Of a stretch of 64,000 nt of DNA, positions 19,557 to 28,284 are shown one piece after another. The notes beneath the pieces were generated by a model that saw only the letters and a program-made list of their open reading frames with translations, searched no databases and was not told the origin of the DNA. Both the position numbers and the translations under genes were made by a program. Source of the DNA: Rhizobacter sp. Root1238 (GTDB lineage: Bacteria; Pseudomonadota; Gammaproteobacteria; Burkholderiales; Burkholderiaceae_C); contig NZ_LMDM01000019.1 in the NCBI RefSeq assembly GCF_001425825.1, positions 1 through 64,000 on the forward strand, written 5' to 3'. Each line of letters starts with the position of its first letter. The stretch's first letter is position 1.

Positions 19557-21272
19557 ATGCAAGCCATGAGCCCTCCTGTCCCGACCCCTTCCAACCCGCC
19601 CTTTGTCGACCGGCCGTTCGCCGAAGTCGCACGCCTGCTGCGGCCGTTCCTGCCGTGGCTGGCGCTGTCGGTCGTCACCGGCATCGCGGCCGGCGCGGCC
19701 ACCGTCGCGCTGCTGGGCACGATCAACCAGGTGCTGAACCGCAGCGGCGGCATGGCCGGCGGGCTGCTGCTGACCTTCGTGTCGCTGTGCGCGGTGGCGC
19801 TGGTCGGCCGCGTGACCTCCGACATGTCGACCAACCGGGTCGGCCAGCGGCTGGTGGCGCAGGTGCGCAAGTCGCTGGCGCAGAAGATCCTGTCGGCGCC
19901 GATCGACGCACTGGAGCGCTACCGGACGCACCGCCTGATGCCGGTGCTGACGCAGGACGTCGACATGATCAGCGACGCCGGCTTCGTGCTCGCGTCCACC
20001 GTGATCGCGCTGTCGATCGCGCTCGGCTGCCTGGGCTACCTCGCGTGGCTGTCGCTGCCGATGTTCGGGTTGCTGGTGGTGGCGCTCGCGGTCGGCGCCG
20101 CGGTGCAGGCGGTGGTGCTGACGCGCGCCGAGGCCGGCTTCTGGCGCGCGCGCGACGGCGAGGAGCAGCTGCACCAAGCCTATCGCGGCATCAGCGAAGG
20201 CGCGAAGGAGCTGCGCATGCACCGCGGGCGGCGGGCGCGGATGATGTCCGGCCAGATCGAGCGGACGGTCGACGGCATCCGCGCCGTCAACCAGCGCGCG
20301 ATCAACACCTACGTGGTCGGCAGCGCGTTCGGCTCGGCGCTGTTCTTCCTGCTGATCGCGGTGATCCTCGGCTGGGCCGCGGCGAGCACCGTGGCACCGG
20401 CGGTGCTGAGCGGCTTCGTGCTGGTGCTGCTGTTCCTGAAGGGCCCGATCGACCAGCTGGTCGGCGTACTGCCGAACGTCGGCCGCGCGAAGGTGGCGTT
20501 TCAGCGCATCGGCGACCTGTCATTGCGCTTCGCGACGCCCGAGCCGCACCTGCACCTGGACCGGCCGGCCGGCGAACTCGCGTTCACCGATGCGATCGAG
20601 TTGCGCGGCGTGCGCTATGCGTTCGATGCGCCGGAGGGGGGCGGTGAACCGTTCGAGCTCGGCCCGGTCGACCTGGTGCTGCGACGCGGCGAGCTGGTCT
20701 TCATCGTCGGCGACAACGGTTCCGGCAAGACGACGCTGATCAAGCTGCTGCTCGGGCTGTATGCGCCGCAGCAGGGCGAGCTGCGGCTCGACGGCCAACC
20801 GGTGACCGACGCGACGCGCGACGACTACCGGCAGCTGTTCACCACGGTGTTCTCCGATTTCTACCTGTTCCAGGACCTGCTGGCCGGCGAGGGCGGGGCG
20901 CCGCTGCCGCTGCCGGAAGCGGCGCGGCCGTACCTGGAGCGGCTGGAGATCGCGCACAAGGTGTCGGTGCGCGACGGCGCGTTCACCACCACCGACCTGT
21001 CGACCGGCCAGCGCAAGCGGCTGGCGCTGGTGCACGCGTGGCTCGAAGGCCGGCCGGTGCTGGTGTTCGACGAATGGGCGGCCGACCAGGACCCGGCCTT
21101 CCGCCACCTGTTCTACACCGAGCTGCTGCCCGAGCTGCGCGCGAAGGGCCACCTGGTGGTGGTGATCTCGCACGACGACCGGTATTTCCATGTGGCGGAT
21201 CGAGTGGTGCGGATGGCGGCGGGGAAGGTGGAAAGGCCGGTGAAGGAGTCGGCGGAAGCGATCGCTGCGTGA
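19557..21272 (+). CDS. Cyclic peptide/siderophore export ABC transporter (PvdE/SyrD type)
   Basis: A 571-residue half-transporter with six membrane segments (about 25-320) followed by an ATPase domain. Walker A is GDNGSGKTT, the signature is LSTGQRKRLAL and Walker B is VLVFDEWAADQDP, a form characteristic of the PvdE/SyrD group, with VISHDDRYF as the switch His. Such proteins export non-ribosomal peptides such as pyoverdine precursor. MQAMSPP at 19557 or the internal ATG at 19566 may be the start. It pairs divergently with the FhuF-like gene. Confidence 0.9.
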   Translation: MQAMSPPVPTPSNPPFVDRPFAEVARLLRPFLPWLALSVVTGIAAGAATVALLGTINQVLNRSGGMAGGLLLTFVSLCAVALVGRVTSDMSTNRVGQRLVAQVRKSLAQKILSAPIDALERYRTHRLMPVLTQDVDMISDAGFVLASTVIALSIALGCLGYLAWLSLPMFGLLVVALAVGAAVQAVVLTRAEAGFWRARDGEEQLHQAYRGISEGAKELRMHRGRRARMMSGQIERTVDGIRAVNQRAINTYVVGSAFGSALFFLLIAVILGWAAASTVAPAVLSGFVLVLLFLKGPIDQLVGVLPNVGRAKVAFQRIGDLSLRFATPEPHLHLDRPAGELAFTDAIELRGVRYAFDAPEGGGEPFELGPVDLVLRRGELVFIVGDNGSGKTTLIKLLLGLYAPQQGELRLDGQPVTDATRDDYRQLFTTVFSDFYLFQDLLAGEGGAPLPLPEAARPYLERLEIAHKVSVRDGAFTTTDLSTGQRKRLALVHAWLEGRPVLVFDEWAADQDPAFRHLFYTELLPELRAKGHLVVVISHDDRYFHVADRVVRMAAGKVERPVKESAEAIAA

Positions 21273-21283
21273 ATCACTTTTGC

Positions 21284-21297
21284 GCATCAGGTGATGC
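21284..21297. promoter_or_regulatory. Palindrome upstream of the VapBC-like pair
   Basis: GCATCA-GG-TGATGC is a perfect 6-bp inverted repeat 41 bp before the antitoxin start. TACATT follows directly as a -10 candidate. Autoregulation by antitoxin-toxin complexes through such palindromes is normal, so this is a reasonable operator candidate. Confidence 0.5.
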
Positions 21298-21337
21298 TAC
21301 ATTCAGTGCCCACCGAGGCAGCCCAAGGCGTTCACAC

Positions 21338-21538
21338 ATGCGAACCACCATCACCATCGACGACGATCTCCTGGCCAAGGCCACCAAGCTCACCGGGCCA
21401 CTGGACCGGTCGGCCATGGTGCGCGAGGGCTTGAAAGCGCTCATCGAGCGCGAGAGTGCCAGGCGTCTGGCTCGGCTCGGCGGCACGCAACCGCAACTGA
21501 AAGCTGCTCCTCGCCGCCGTGGCGGAGACGAAACTTGA
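21338..21538 (+). CDS. VapB-type antitoxin (ribbon-helix-helix)
   Basis: A 66-residue protein whose N-terminus MRTTITIDDDLLAKA is the standard beta strand and first helix of ribbon-helix-helix antitoxins of the VapB/DUF2191 kind. The strand binds DNA and the basic C-terminal tail (RRLARLGGTQPQLKAAPRRRGG) should wrap the toxin. The start has the ATG at 21338, and the stop overlaps the toxin start codon by ATGA-like TTGA. It follows the ABC exporter by 66 bp but has its own palindromic control site. Confidence 0.85.
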   Translation: MRTTITIDDDLLAKATKLTGPLDRSAMVREGLKALIERESARRLARLGGTQPQLKAAPRRRGGDET

Positions 21539-21912
21539 TCCTGGTCGATACCTCGGTGTGGGTCGATCACTTGCAGAAGGGTGACACCCATCTGGCCACA
21601 TTGCTTGAGCGCGGCACGGTGGCAATGCATCCCTTCATCGTCGGGGAGATCGCATGTGGCAGCCTCGCCGATCGGCGCAATGTGCTGGAGCTGCTGCAGG
21701 ACTTGCCGGCAGCTGTTGTTGCCGAAGGTGCCGAGGTGCTGGAGTTCATCGAGCGCCACACCCTTCACGGGAAGGGTATCGGCTATGTCGACGTGCATCT
21801 GCTCGCCTCGGCCGCTTTGACGCCGAATTCCACCTTGTGGACGCGCGATCGGAGATTGCGCGAAGCCGCCGAGCTGCTGGGATGTGCCCACCAGCCCGCC
21901 GGTGCTCACTGA
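21535..21912 (+). CDS. VapC-type PIN-domain ribonuclease toxin
   Basis: A 125-residue PIN-domain protein, expected to cleave RNA when freed from its antitoxin. The four acidic metal ligands are visible: D5 in ILVDTSVW, E38 in VGEIACG, D86 in GYVDVHLLASA and D105 in LWTRDRRL. Translation begins at TTG 21535, overlapping the antitoxin stop, so expression is tightly coupled. All catalytic residues are intact, so the pair looks functional. Confidence 0.9.
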   Translation: MILVDTSVWVDHLQKGDTHLATLLERGTVAMHPFIVGEIACGSLADRRNVLELLQDLPAAVVAEGAEVLEFIERHTLHGKGIGYVDVHLLASAALTPNSTLWTRDRRLREAAELLGCAHQPAGAH

Positions 21913-21994
21913 TTCCGGCTCGCTGACACACTTCGGGTTCGGCAACGAGCGTTCGAAAAGTTGACTTTGCCGTGGATTCAGGCGACATGTGCTG

Positions 21995-22732
21995 ATGCGC
22001 CGACTTCAGTTCATCACCTACCGCCACCGCTCGCACTCGACGAACCGGACCCTCGGGTTGCTGCTGGCCTTCAATGCCGGCGCGGTGAACGCCGGCGGCT
22101 TCCTGGTCCTGCACACCTACACCTCGCACATGACCGGCTTCGCGTCGCAGCTTGCCGACGGTGCCGTGCTGGGCAACGGCATGCTGTTCCTGAACGCCCT
22201 CGGCGCGATCCTCGCGTTCATCCTGGGGGCCGCCGTCTGCGCAGTGCTCGTCAACTGGGCACGCCAGAGCCGGCTGCGCAGCATCTATGCGCCGCCGCTG
22301 CTGCTGGAGGCGGCCCTGATGTTTCCGTTCGGCCTGATGGGCGCCATCACGCTCACCTGGACGACGCCGTTTGCCGTGCCGCTGACGGTGCTGCTGCTGT
22401 CCTTCATCATGGGACTGCAGAACGCCGTGGGCTCGAAGACCTCGGGCGGCAGCATCCGCACCACCCACATGACCGGCAACATCACCGATTTCGGGATGGA
22501 ACTGGGCAAGCTGGCGTACTGGAACGCGCGCAACACGCCTGCGGCCGCCATGGTCCGGCATGAACAGGCCCGGATGCAGCGCTCGGCCGGCCTCATCCTG
22601 ATGTTCCTGGCGGGCGGCGCGGCGGGCGCACTGGGCTTCAAGCACGTCGGCTTCATCTGCGTGGTGCCGCTGGCGGTGCTGCTGCTGGCGCTGTCGGTTC
22701 CACCGCTCGTGCGCGAGTTGTCCTCAGGCTGA
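21995..22732 (+). CDS. DUF1275 (YoaK) family membrane protein
   Basis: A 245-residue integral membrane protein with about six or seven hydrophobic segments. Diagnostic for DUF1275 are the repeated HMTG motifs: YTSHMTGFASQLADG near residue 45 and RTTHMTGNITDFGMEL near residue 165, plus FNAGAVNAGGFL. The family function is unknown; a transporter role is often guessed. ATG 21995 was chosen; a GTG at 21989 adds two residues. It is a stand-alone gene between the toxin pair and the KaiC-like gene. Confidence 0.85.
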   Translation: MRRLQFITYRHRSHSTNRTLGLLLAFNAGAVNAGGFLVLHTYTSHMTGFASQLADGAVLGNGMLFLNALGAILAFILGAAVCAVLVNWARQSRLRSIYAPPLLLEAALMFPFGLMGAITLTWTTPFAVPLTVLLLSFIMGLQNAVGSKTSGGSIRTTHMTGNITDFGMELGKLAYWNARNTPAAAMVRHEQARMQRSAGLILMFLAGGAAGALGFKHVGFICVVPLAVLLLALSVPPLVRELSSG

Positions 22733-22881
22733 TTTCCGGCCAATGTGGAGTTTTCCTACAGGGGCATCCGGGCTTCGCCGACGGCTGCCGCGTGGCACGT
22801 CGTGAATACTGTCTTCAACGAGGAGAGGCAGAAAAGGTGGGCACGGTGCCCGCCCACGGAACCCCACTGAAGGAAGATGAC

Positions 22882-24378
22882 ATGACCGACACCAGCGAGG
22901 CCGGGCCTGTTCGCACTTCCACCGGCGTCGCCGGCCTGGATGCCATCCTGGGCGGCGGGCTGACCCCGTCGAGGATGTACCTGCTCGAAGGCACGCCCGG
23001 AACCGGCAAGACCACCTTCGGGCTGAAGTACCTGATGGCCGGCGTGGCGGCTGGCGAGACCGGCCTCTACATCACGCTGTCGGAGACGGCCAGGGAACTG
23101 AGTGCGGTCGTCGCATCCCATGGCTGGACGCTCGACGGCATCCATATCCAGGAACTGGGCAACGACATCGGCCTGATGGCCGAAGAAGCCCAGACCATCC
23201 TGCATCCGTCCGAGATCGAACTCGGCGAAACCGTCAGGGCGATGACGCAGGAGGTCGAGCGGCTCAACCCGCGCCGGGTGGTCTTCGACAGCCTGTCCGA
23301 GATGCGCCTGCTGGCCCAGGACCCGCTGCGCTACCGCCGGCAGATCCTCGCGCTCAAGCACTTCTTCTCGGACCGCGAATGCACCGTCCTGCTGCTGGAC
23401 GACAAGACCTCCGAGCCGACCGACCTGCAACTGCACAGCATCGCCCACGGCGTGATCAGCCTCCAACAGGAAGCGCGCGAGTTCGGGGCCGAGCGCAGGG
23501 CGCTGCGCGTCGTCAAGATGCGCGGCACGAAGTTCCACGGCGGCTGGCACGACTTCATGCTCGACACCGGCGTCGTGGAGGTGTTCCCCCGCCTGATCGC
23601 TGCCGCGCACCACACCCCGTTCGACGCTCCGCTGGCCACGACCGGCTCGGCCCAGCTGGACACGATGCTCGGCGGCGGCCTGGCGGTCGGCACCAACATG
23701 CTGCTGCTGGGCCCCTCGGGCGCGGGCAAGACGACCACCGCCGTGCGGTGCATGCTGTCCGCCCTGGAGCGCGGCGAGAACGCCGATTACTACCTGTTCG
23801 ACGAAGGCGTCGCGACGCTGCTGACGCGCAGCCGGAACCTCGGCATGGCGCTGGACGAGCACATCGAGTCCGGCCGGCTCGTGGTCCACCAGATCGATCC
23901 CGCCTCGCTGTCTCCGGGCGAATTCGCGTCGCGGGTGGTCGGCGGCGTCTCGAAGCGAGGGGCGACCTTCGTCGGCATCGACAGCCTGAACGCCTACGTG
24001 CATGCCATGCCGGGGCAGAGCTTCCTGATGCTCCACATGCACGAGCTGCTGACCTACCTGAATCAACAAGGGGTCCTGACGCTGCTGATCGTGGGCCAGC
24101 ATGGGCTGGTCGGCGACGTCCACTCCGACATCGATCTCAGCTACCTCAGCGACGCGATCCTTCTCTATCGGTTCTTCGAGGCGCAGAGCGAGGTCCGCAC
24201 CGCGCTCGCGGTCTTGAAGAGCCGCACCACGCAGCATGAACGATCGATCCGCGAGCTTCGCCTCGGGTTGCCCTCCGGCCTCCAGGTCGGTGACGAGCTT
24301 CGAAACTTCGAAGGCATTCTTGCGGGCGCGGTCGCGTACACCGGATCGACGCCGCTGCTGACCGATTCGCAAGGCTGA
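22882..24378 (+). CDS. KaiC-like double RecA-fold ATPase
   Basis: A 498-residue protein with two KaiC/RAD55 domains in tandem. Domain 1 has Walker A GTPGTGKTT at 37-45 and Walker B RRVVFDSLSEM. Domain 2 has GPSGAGKTT at 277-285 and ATFVGIDSLNAY. Where cyanobacterial KaiC carries a Glu pair for catalysis, these domains read LSETARE and FDEGVAT, so the two may differ in activity. No kaiA or kaiB is present. A GAAGGA ribosome site supports the ATG at 22882. The gene runs 2 bp before a hybrid histidine kinase, a pairing that suggests a signalling switch in place of a clock. Confidence 0.88.
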   Translation: MTDTSEAGPVRTSTGVAGLDAILGGGLTPSRMYLLEGTPGTGKTTFGLKYLMAGVAAGETGLYITLSETARELSAVVASHGWTLDGIHIQELGNDIGLMAEEAQTILHPSEIELGETVRAMTQEVERLNPRRVVFDSLSEMRLLAQDPLRYRRQILALKHFFSDRECTVLLLDDKTSEPTDLQLHSIAHGVISLQQEAREFGAERRALRVVKMRGTKFHGGWHDFMLDTGVVEVFPRLIAAAHHTPFDAPLATTGSAQLDTMLGGGLAVGTNMLLLGPSGAGKTTTAVRCMLSALERGENADYYLFDEGVATLLTRSRNLGMALDEHIESGRLVVHQIDPASLSPGEFASRVVGGVSKRGATFVGIDSLNAYVHAMPGQSFLMLHMHELLTYLNQQGVLTLLIVGQHGLVGDVHSDIDLSYLSDAILLYRFFEAQSEVRTALAVLKSRTTQHERSIRELRLGLPSGLQVGDELRNFEGILAGAVAYTGSTPLLTDSQG

Positions 24379-24380
24379 GC

Positions 24381-26015
24381 GTGCAGCGCGACAGCAGCAA
24401 CCGCCGGCGGGTCCTCGTGCTCGCTCCCAGGGGCCGCGACGCCGCGGTGATCGAGCAGGTGCTGTCGGGGCTCGACATCGCCGTCGAGGTGTGCCCGAAC
24501 CTGGCCGAGCTGACGGCCGGGCTCGGCGACGAGACGACCGCAGCCATCCTCACCGAGGAGTCGTTGAACGAAGACGGGGCTTCGTCGCTGCAGCGCTGGA
24601 TCGAGAGCCAGCCGCCGTGGTCGGACTTTCCGTTCGTGGTGCTGGCGACCCGGCAGCCGGCGCGGCGGTCCGCCAACGCGGCGGCGGCGCTGGCCCGACT
24701 GGGAAACGCGGTGCTTCTCGAACGGCCGCTGAATGCCGACACGCTCGTCAGTGCCGCCAATTCGGCGATGAGGTCTCGCCGACGGCAGTACGACGCCCGG
24801 CGCCAGCTGGAACAGTACGAGGCCGTGGCCCTGGAGAACCAGCGGCTCTTCGAGGCCGAACGCCGCGCGCGTGCCGAAGCCGAGGCGGCCAACCGGGCCA
24901 CCGATGATTTCCTCGCGACGCTGTCGCACGAGTTGAGGACACCGCTGAGCGCGATCCTCGGATGGACCTATGTGCTTCAGCGGCGCCGCGGAGAACTCGG
25001 CGAGCTGGCCCGCGGCATCGACACCATCCAGCGCAACGCGAACTCGCAGGCACGGCTCATCGAGGACCTGCTCGACATGAGCCGCATCGTCGCCGGCAAG
25101 GTCAGCCTGGAGTTGCAGACGGTCGTGCCGTCGCAGTTGCTCGAACAGGTCGTGTCGTCGCTGCTGCCGAGCGCCCAGACCAAGGGGATCGAGCTCGTCA
25201 CCGTGCTCGATCCGGCGCTGACGCCGATCACCGGCGACCCGCAGCGACTGCTGCAGGTGTTCCGGAACCTGATCGTGAACGCGCTCAAGTTCACGCCGGG
25301 CGGCGGCGTGGTGCGGGTCGAAGCCGCCGTGGAGGGGGAGGCGCTGGTGGTCCGGGTGGTCGACAACGGCGTCGGAATCTCGGCCGACTTCCTGCCGCAC
25401 GTCTTCGAGCGGTTCCGGCAGGCGGACGGGTCGACGACCCGGTCGCAGGGCGGGCTGGGCCTGGGCCTGGCCATCGTCAGCCGCCTCGTCGAATTGCACG
25501 GCGGCTCGATCGCGGCGCAGAGCGACGGCATCGGCAAGGGCGCCACGTTCACCGTGCGCCTCCCGCCGATCGAGGCGGCGCAGCCGGTGCATGAAGCGGC
25601 GAACGACGCGGTGCACGGTCACCCGGGTGGGCGCGGGCGAATCCTGAACATCAGGATCCTGCTGGTGGAAGACGACCCCGACGGTCGCGAGATGGTCAAC
25701 CAGCTGCTGCGGGACGAGGGCGGCGAGGTCGTCGCCGTCGATTCCGCCGCGCGGGCCTTGTCGGCGCTGCGGGATGGCGTGTTCGACCTGATCGTCAGCG
25801 ACATCGGCATGCCCGACATCGACGGCTACGAGTTCATGAAACGCATCCGCGACGCGGGCAATCCGATTCCGGCCATCGCGTTGACGGCCTTCGCGCGCCC
25901 TGAAGACAAGGCCAGGGCGCTGGAGGTCGGGTATTCAGCGCACATCAGCAAGCCGGTCGAGCCGCCTGCACTGATCGCTGCGGTCGCCGGCGTGATGGGT
26001 TCGGGCCGGCGGTGA
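24381..26015 (+). CDS. Hybrid histidine kinase coupled to KaiC-like protein
   Basis: A 544-residue soluble kinase with no membrane segment. Residues 1-130 look like a degenerate receiver without clear phosphoacceptor. A coiled coil (140-172) leads to HisKA with H183 in LSHELRTPLSAILG, then the HATPase domain (NLIVNALKFTPGGG, DNGVGIS, GGLGLGLAI), and a C-terminal receiver (about 420-540) with D474 in IVSDIGMPDIDG and the Lys of SKPVEPP. Translation starts at GTG 24381, 2 bp after the KaiC-like gene. Input probably comes through protein contact with that ATPase; this is inference from coupling. Confidence 0.9.
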   Translation: MQRDSSNRRRVLVLAPRGRDAAVIEQVLSGLDIAVEVCPNLAELTAGLGDETTAAILTEESLNEDGASSLQRWIESQPPWSDFPFVVLATRQPARRSANAAAALARLGNAVLLERPLNADTLVSAANSAMRSRRRQYDARRQLEQYEAVALENQRLFEAERRARAEAEAANRATDDFLATLSHELRTPLSAILGWTYVLQRRRGELGELARGIDTIQRNANSQARLIEDLLDMSRIVAGKVSLELQTVVPSQLLEQVVSSLLPSAQTKGIELVTVLDPALTPITGDPQRLLQVFRNLIVNALKFTPGGGVVRVEAAVEGEALVVRVVDNGVGISADFLPHVFERFRQADGSTTRSQGGLGLGLAIVSRLVELHGGSIAAQSDGIGKGATFTVRLPPIEAAQPVHEAANDAVHGHPGGRGRILNIRILLVEDDPDGREMVNQLLRDEGGEVVAVDSAARALSALRDGVFDLIVSDIGMPDIDGYEFMKRIRDAGNPIPAIALTAFARPEDKARALEVGYSAHISKPVEPPALIAAVAGVMGSGRR

Positions 26016-26041
26016 CCGGGAGGGGTGCCCCCCTCGCCACG

Positions 26042-27292
26042 TCACCCGGCGACCGCCACCGGCTTGTCGGCACGCTGCAACCGCCACACCAGCAGGAACG
26101 ACGCGACCGAGGCCGCCACCACCACGTGGCCGACCCAGTCGAAGTGCTGCAGCCGCCCATCGGCCCCCGCCGTGACGATGTGGCCGGCCACCACCGACGC
26201 GATGCCGCCCGACAACTGCTGCACCGACGAGCTGATCGCGTTGAACGCACCCCGCTGCGCCGGCGAGGGCACGCCGGCGACCATGGCCTGGAACGGGATC
26301 ATCCGCGAGAAGATCCCGACGAACAGCACCGCGTTGACCGCGATCAGCACCGGCAGCGGCACCGGGCCGAGGTGCGTGTAGATCTGCACCATCGTCATCG
26401 CCAGCAGCGTGCCCACCGTGAACATGCGGAACTTGCCGAACCTGTCGGCGGCCCGCCCGATCAGCGGTCCGAAGACGATCGTGCACAGGCCCGTCACCAG
26501 GTACACCACCGGCAGGCTGTGCAAGTCGATACCGAGGTTGTTGACGGTGAAGGCGCTGCTGAACGGCATCAGCATGAAGCCCCCGGTGGTCAGCAGTGCG
26601 GTCGCCGCGAACGCCAGCAGGTGGCGCGGCACCGCCACCGTGTGCAGCAGGTGCGCGAAGGCGCCCCGTTCCTGCGGCAGCTTCAGGTGCCCGTCCACCG
26701 GCTGCAGGCGCCATGCCACCACCACGCCGCCCACGAGCCCGAGCGCGGCCATCGCGAAGAACGGCATGTGCCAGTCCCAGTGGTTCGACAGGTACAGCCC
26801 GGCCGGCAGGCCCAGTACCTGGCTGGCGGCGAACGCGGTCTGGATCACCCCCATCACGCGGCCGCGCATCGAGGCCGGGAACAGGTCGGTCGAGATCGCG
26901 AGCACGATCGAGCCGATCACGCCGCCGAACAGGCCGGTGACGATGCGCGCCGCGAGCAGGCTTTCGAAGGTCGGCGCAAGCCCGCACCACAGCGTGCCCA
27001 GCACGAAGCCGCCATAGAAGAACAGCAGCAGCTTCTTGCGGTCGAAGCGGTCGGCGAAGCCGGCCGTCAGCAGCCCGGCGGTGCCGGCGCTGAACGCATA
27101 GGCCGAGACGACGAGCCCGAACTGCTTCGGCGTGATCGACAGCGCCGGCATGATCAGCGCGCCGAGCGGCGCCATCAGCATGAAGTCGAGGATGACGGCG
27201 AACTGCAGGAACGCGAGCAGCCCCAGCACCACCTTCTGGTAGCCGGTGAAGACCGGGACGGCCACTGCGGTGGGGGCGGGAGCTGCACTCAT
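26042..27292 (-). CDS. MFS transporter
   Basis: A 416-residue major facilitator with about twelve hydrophobic segments. The cytoplasmic loop 2-3 signature is GFADRFDRKK, and RIVTGLFGGVIGS resembles the drug-proton antiporter motif. Substrate cannot be read. The start ATG at 27292 overlaps the preceding small gene's stop by ATGA, and both lie downstream of an ECF sigma gene on the same strand, suggesting the transporter is part of that sigma factor's regulon or operon. Confidence 0.87.
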   Translation of the reverse strand: MSAAPAPTAVAVPVFTGYQKVVLGLLAFLQFAVILDFMLMAPLGALIMPALSITPKQFGLVVSAYAFSAGTAGLLTAGFADRFDRKKLLLFFYGGFVLGTLWCGLAPTFESLLAARIVTGLFGGVIGSIVLAISTDLFPASMRGRVMGVIQTAFAASQVLGLPAGLYLSNHWDWHMPFFAMAALGLVGGVVVAWRLQPVDGHLKLPQERGAFAHLLHTVAVPRHLLAFAATALLTTGGFMLMPFSSAFTVNNLGIDLHSLPVVYLVTGLCTIVFGPLIGRAADRFGKFRMFTVGTLLAMTMVQIYTHLGPVPLPVLIAVNAVLFVGIFSRMIPFQAMVAGVPSPAQRGAFNAISSSVQQLSGGIASVVAGHIVTAGADGRLQHFDWVGHVVVAASVASFLLVWRLQRADKPVAVAG

Positions 27293-27642
27293 TCGGCGGC
27301 TCCGTCGCGATGGAACGGACCCGCGCCCATGCGGGACTCCATCTTCGAACGCAGGCCGCGGCGGAACTGCTCGCGCTCTTCGGGTGTCATCGAATGCCAG
27401 CGGTGGCCGAAGCGGTGGCCGTGCCAGCCGCCATGCCCGCGGAAGCCGCCGAACAGGATGCGGCACAGCACCAGCAGCCCGAGCGCGTGCGGGTAGTCGA
27501 TGACCTGGGCACCGCTCAGCAGCCCCGGGACGATCGCGTTCCACAAGCCCATCACCACCGCGCCGAGCGCGGCCACCGCGACCAGCATCAGCACCGCGCG
27601 GCCCAGGAACCTCGCCTTGAATCTCATCGTGTCTTTCATCAT
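27289..27642 (-). CDS. Small membrane protein between ECF sigma factor and MFS gene
   Basis: A 117-residue protein with hydrophobic segments at about 14-40 and 48-65, a His/Gly-rich stretch (FRGHGGWHGHRFGHRWH) and a charged C-terminus MTPEEREQFRRGL. I do not recognise a named family. The His-rich loop could bind metal. It begins 9 bp after the sigma gene and its stop overlaps the MFS start, so it is central to a three-gene operon. A role as membrane partner or anti-sigma factor is possible but unsupported by a known domain. Confidence 0.75.
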   Translation of the reverse strand: MMKDTMRFKARFLGRAVLMLVAVAALGAVVMGLWNAIVPGLLSGAQVIDYPHALGLLVLCRILFGGFRGHGGWHGHRFGHRWHSMTPEEREQFRRGLRSKMESRMGAGPFHRDGAAE

Positions 27643-27651
27643 GTTTCTCCT

Positions 27652-28245
27652 TCAGTCTTCCAGTTCGTCATAAATGGGTTGCAGGCGCGAGCGCAGGTAG
27701 AGCACCGCGTAGCGCTTGCGGGCCAGCAAGGTGTTGATGGGCACGCCGCTGCCCGCGGCCATGTCCTTGAAGCTGTGGCCTTCGAGCTCGTGCGCGACGA
27801 AGACCTCGCGCTGGTTCGCCGGCAGGTCGTCGAGCGCCTGCTGCAACGTGTTCAGCAGCACCGAGCGCGCATAGGCCGCCTCCGGCCCGGCGTCGGGTGA
27901 CGGCAGGGCCAGGTCGAGGCTCGACTCGTCGTCGTCGTCCAGGTCGTCGAAGTCGTGCAGCGGCTGCTCGCGCTTCTTGCGGAAACGGTCGACGATGCGG
28001 AAGCGCGCCACCCGGTAGAGCCACGCGCTGACCTGCTCGATCGCAGCCGGCAGCCGGTAGGCCTCGACGAATTCTTCCAGCACGTCCTGCAGGATGTCCT
28101 CGGCCTCGCCCGGGTCCCGCACGCGCCGCCGAATGAAATCGCCCAGCCGGCCGGACTCGCGCCGGACCGTGGCGGCGATGTCACGGTCGGGGTCGGCGCG
28201 GTCCGGGAAGGTCACGGCGGCGGCAGGCTGCGTTGGCGGGTCCAT
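27652..28245 (-). CDS. ECF-type RNA polymerase sigma factor
   Basis: A 197-residue sigma-70 family factor with region 2 (about 28-95; RDPGEAEDILQDVLEEFVEAYR and WLYRVARFRIVDRFRKK) and region 4 (about 135-190; LDDLPANQREVFVAHELEGHSFKDMA). An acidic linker DDLDDDDESSLD joins them. Region 3 is absent, which makes it ECF type. No zinc-type anti-sigma gene is adjacent. Upstream at about 28252-28257 the minus strand reads CGTCTA, the usual ECF -10 form, hinting at autoregulation. It heads an operon with a small membrane protein and an MFS transporter. Confidence 0.9.
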   Translation of the reverse strand: MDPPTQPAAAVTFPDRADPDRDIAATVRRESGRLGDFIRRRVRDPGEAEDILQDVLEEFVEAYRLPAAIEQVSAWLYRVARFRIVDRFRKKREQPLHDFDDLDDDDESSLDLALPSPDAGPEAAYARSVLLNTLQQALDDLPANQREVFVAHELEGHSFKDMAAGSGVPINTLLARKRYAVLYLRSRLQPIYDELED

Positions 28246-28284
28246 GCCTGGGTAGACGTTCGTGCCGCCCGAATATTGTGGAGG

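Noticed and set aside
19475-19870. N-terminal extension of the FhuF-like protein in the same open frame
   Set aside because: The added sequence runs antisense through the exporter gene and has no homology to the family; the ATG at 19474 gives normal length.
22791-22806. TGGCAC before the KaiC-like gene as a sigma-54 -24 element
   Set aside because: The matching -12 TTGC element is absent at the required spacing, and no sigma-54 activator is adjacent.
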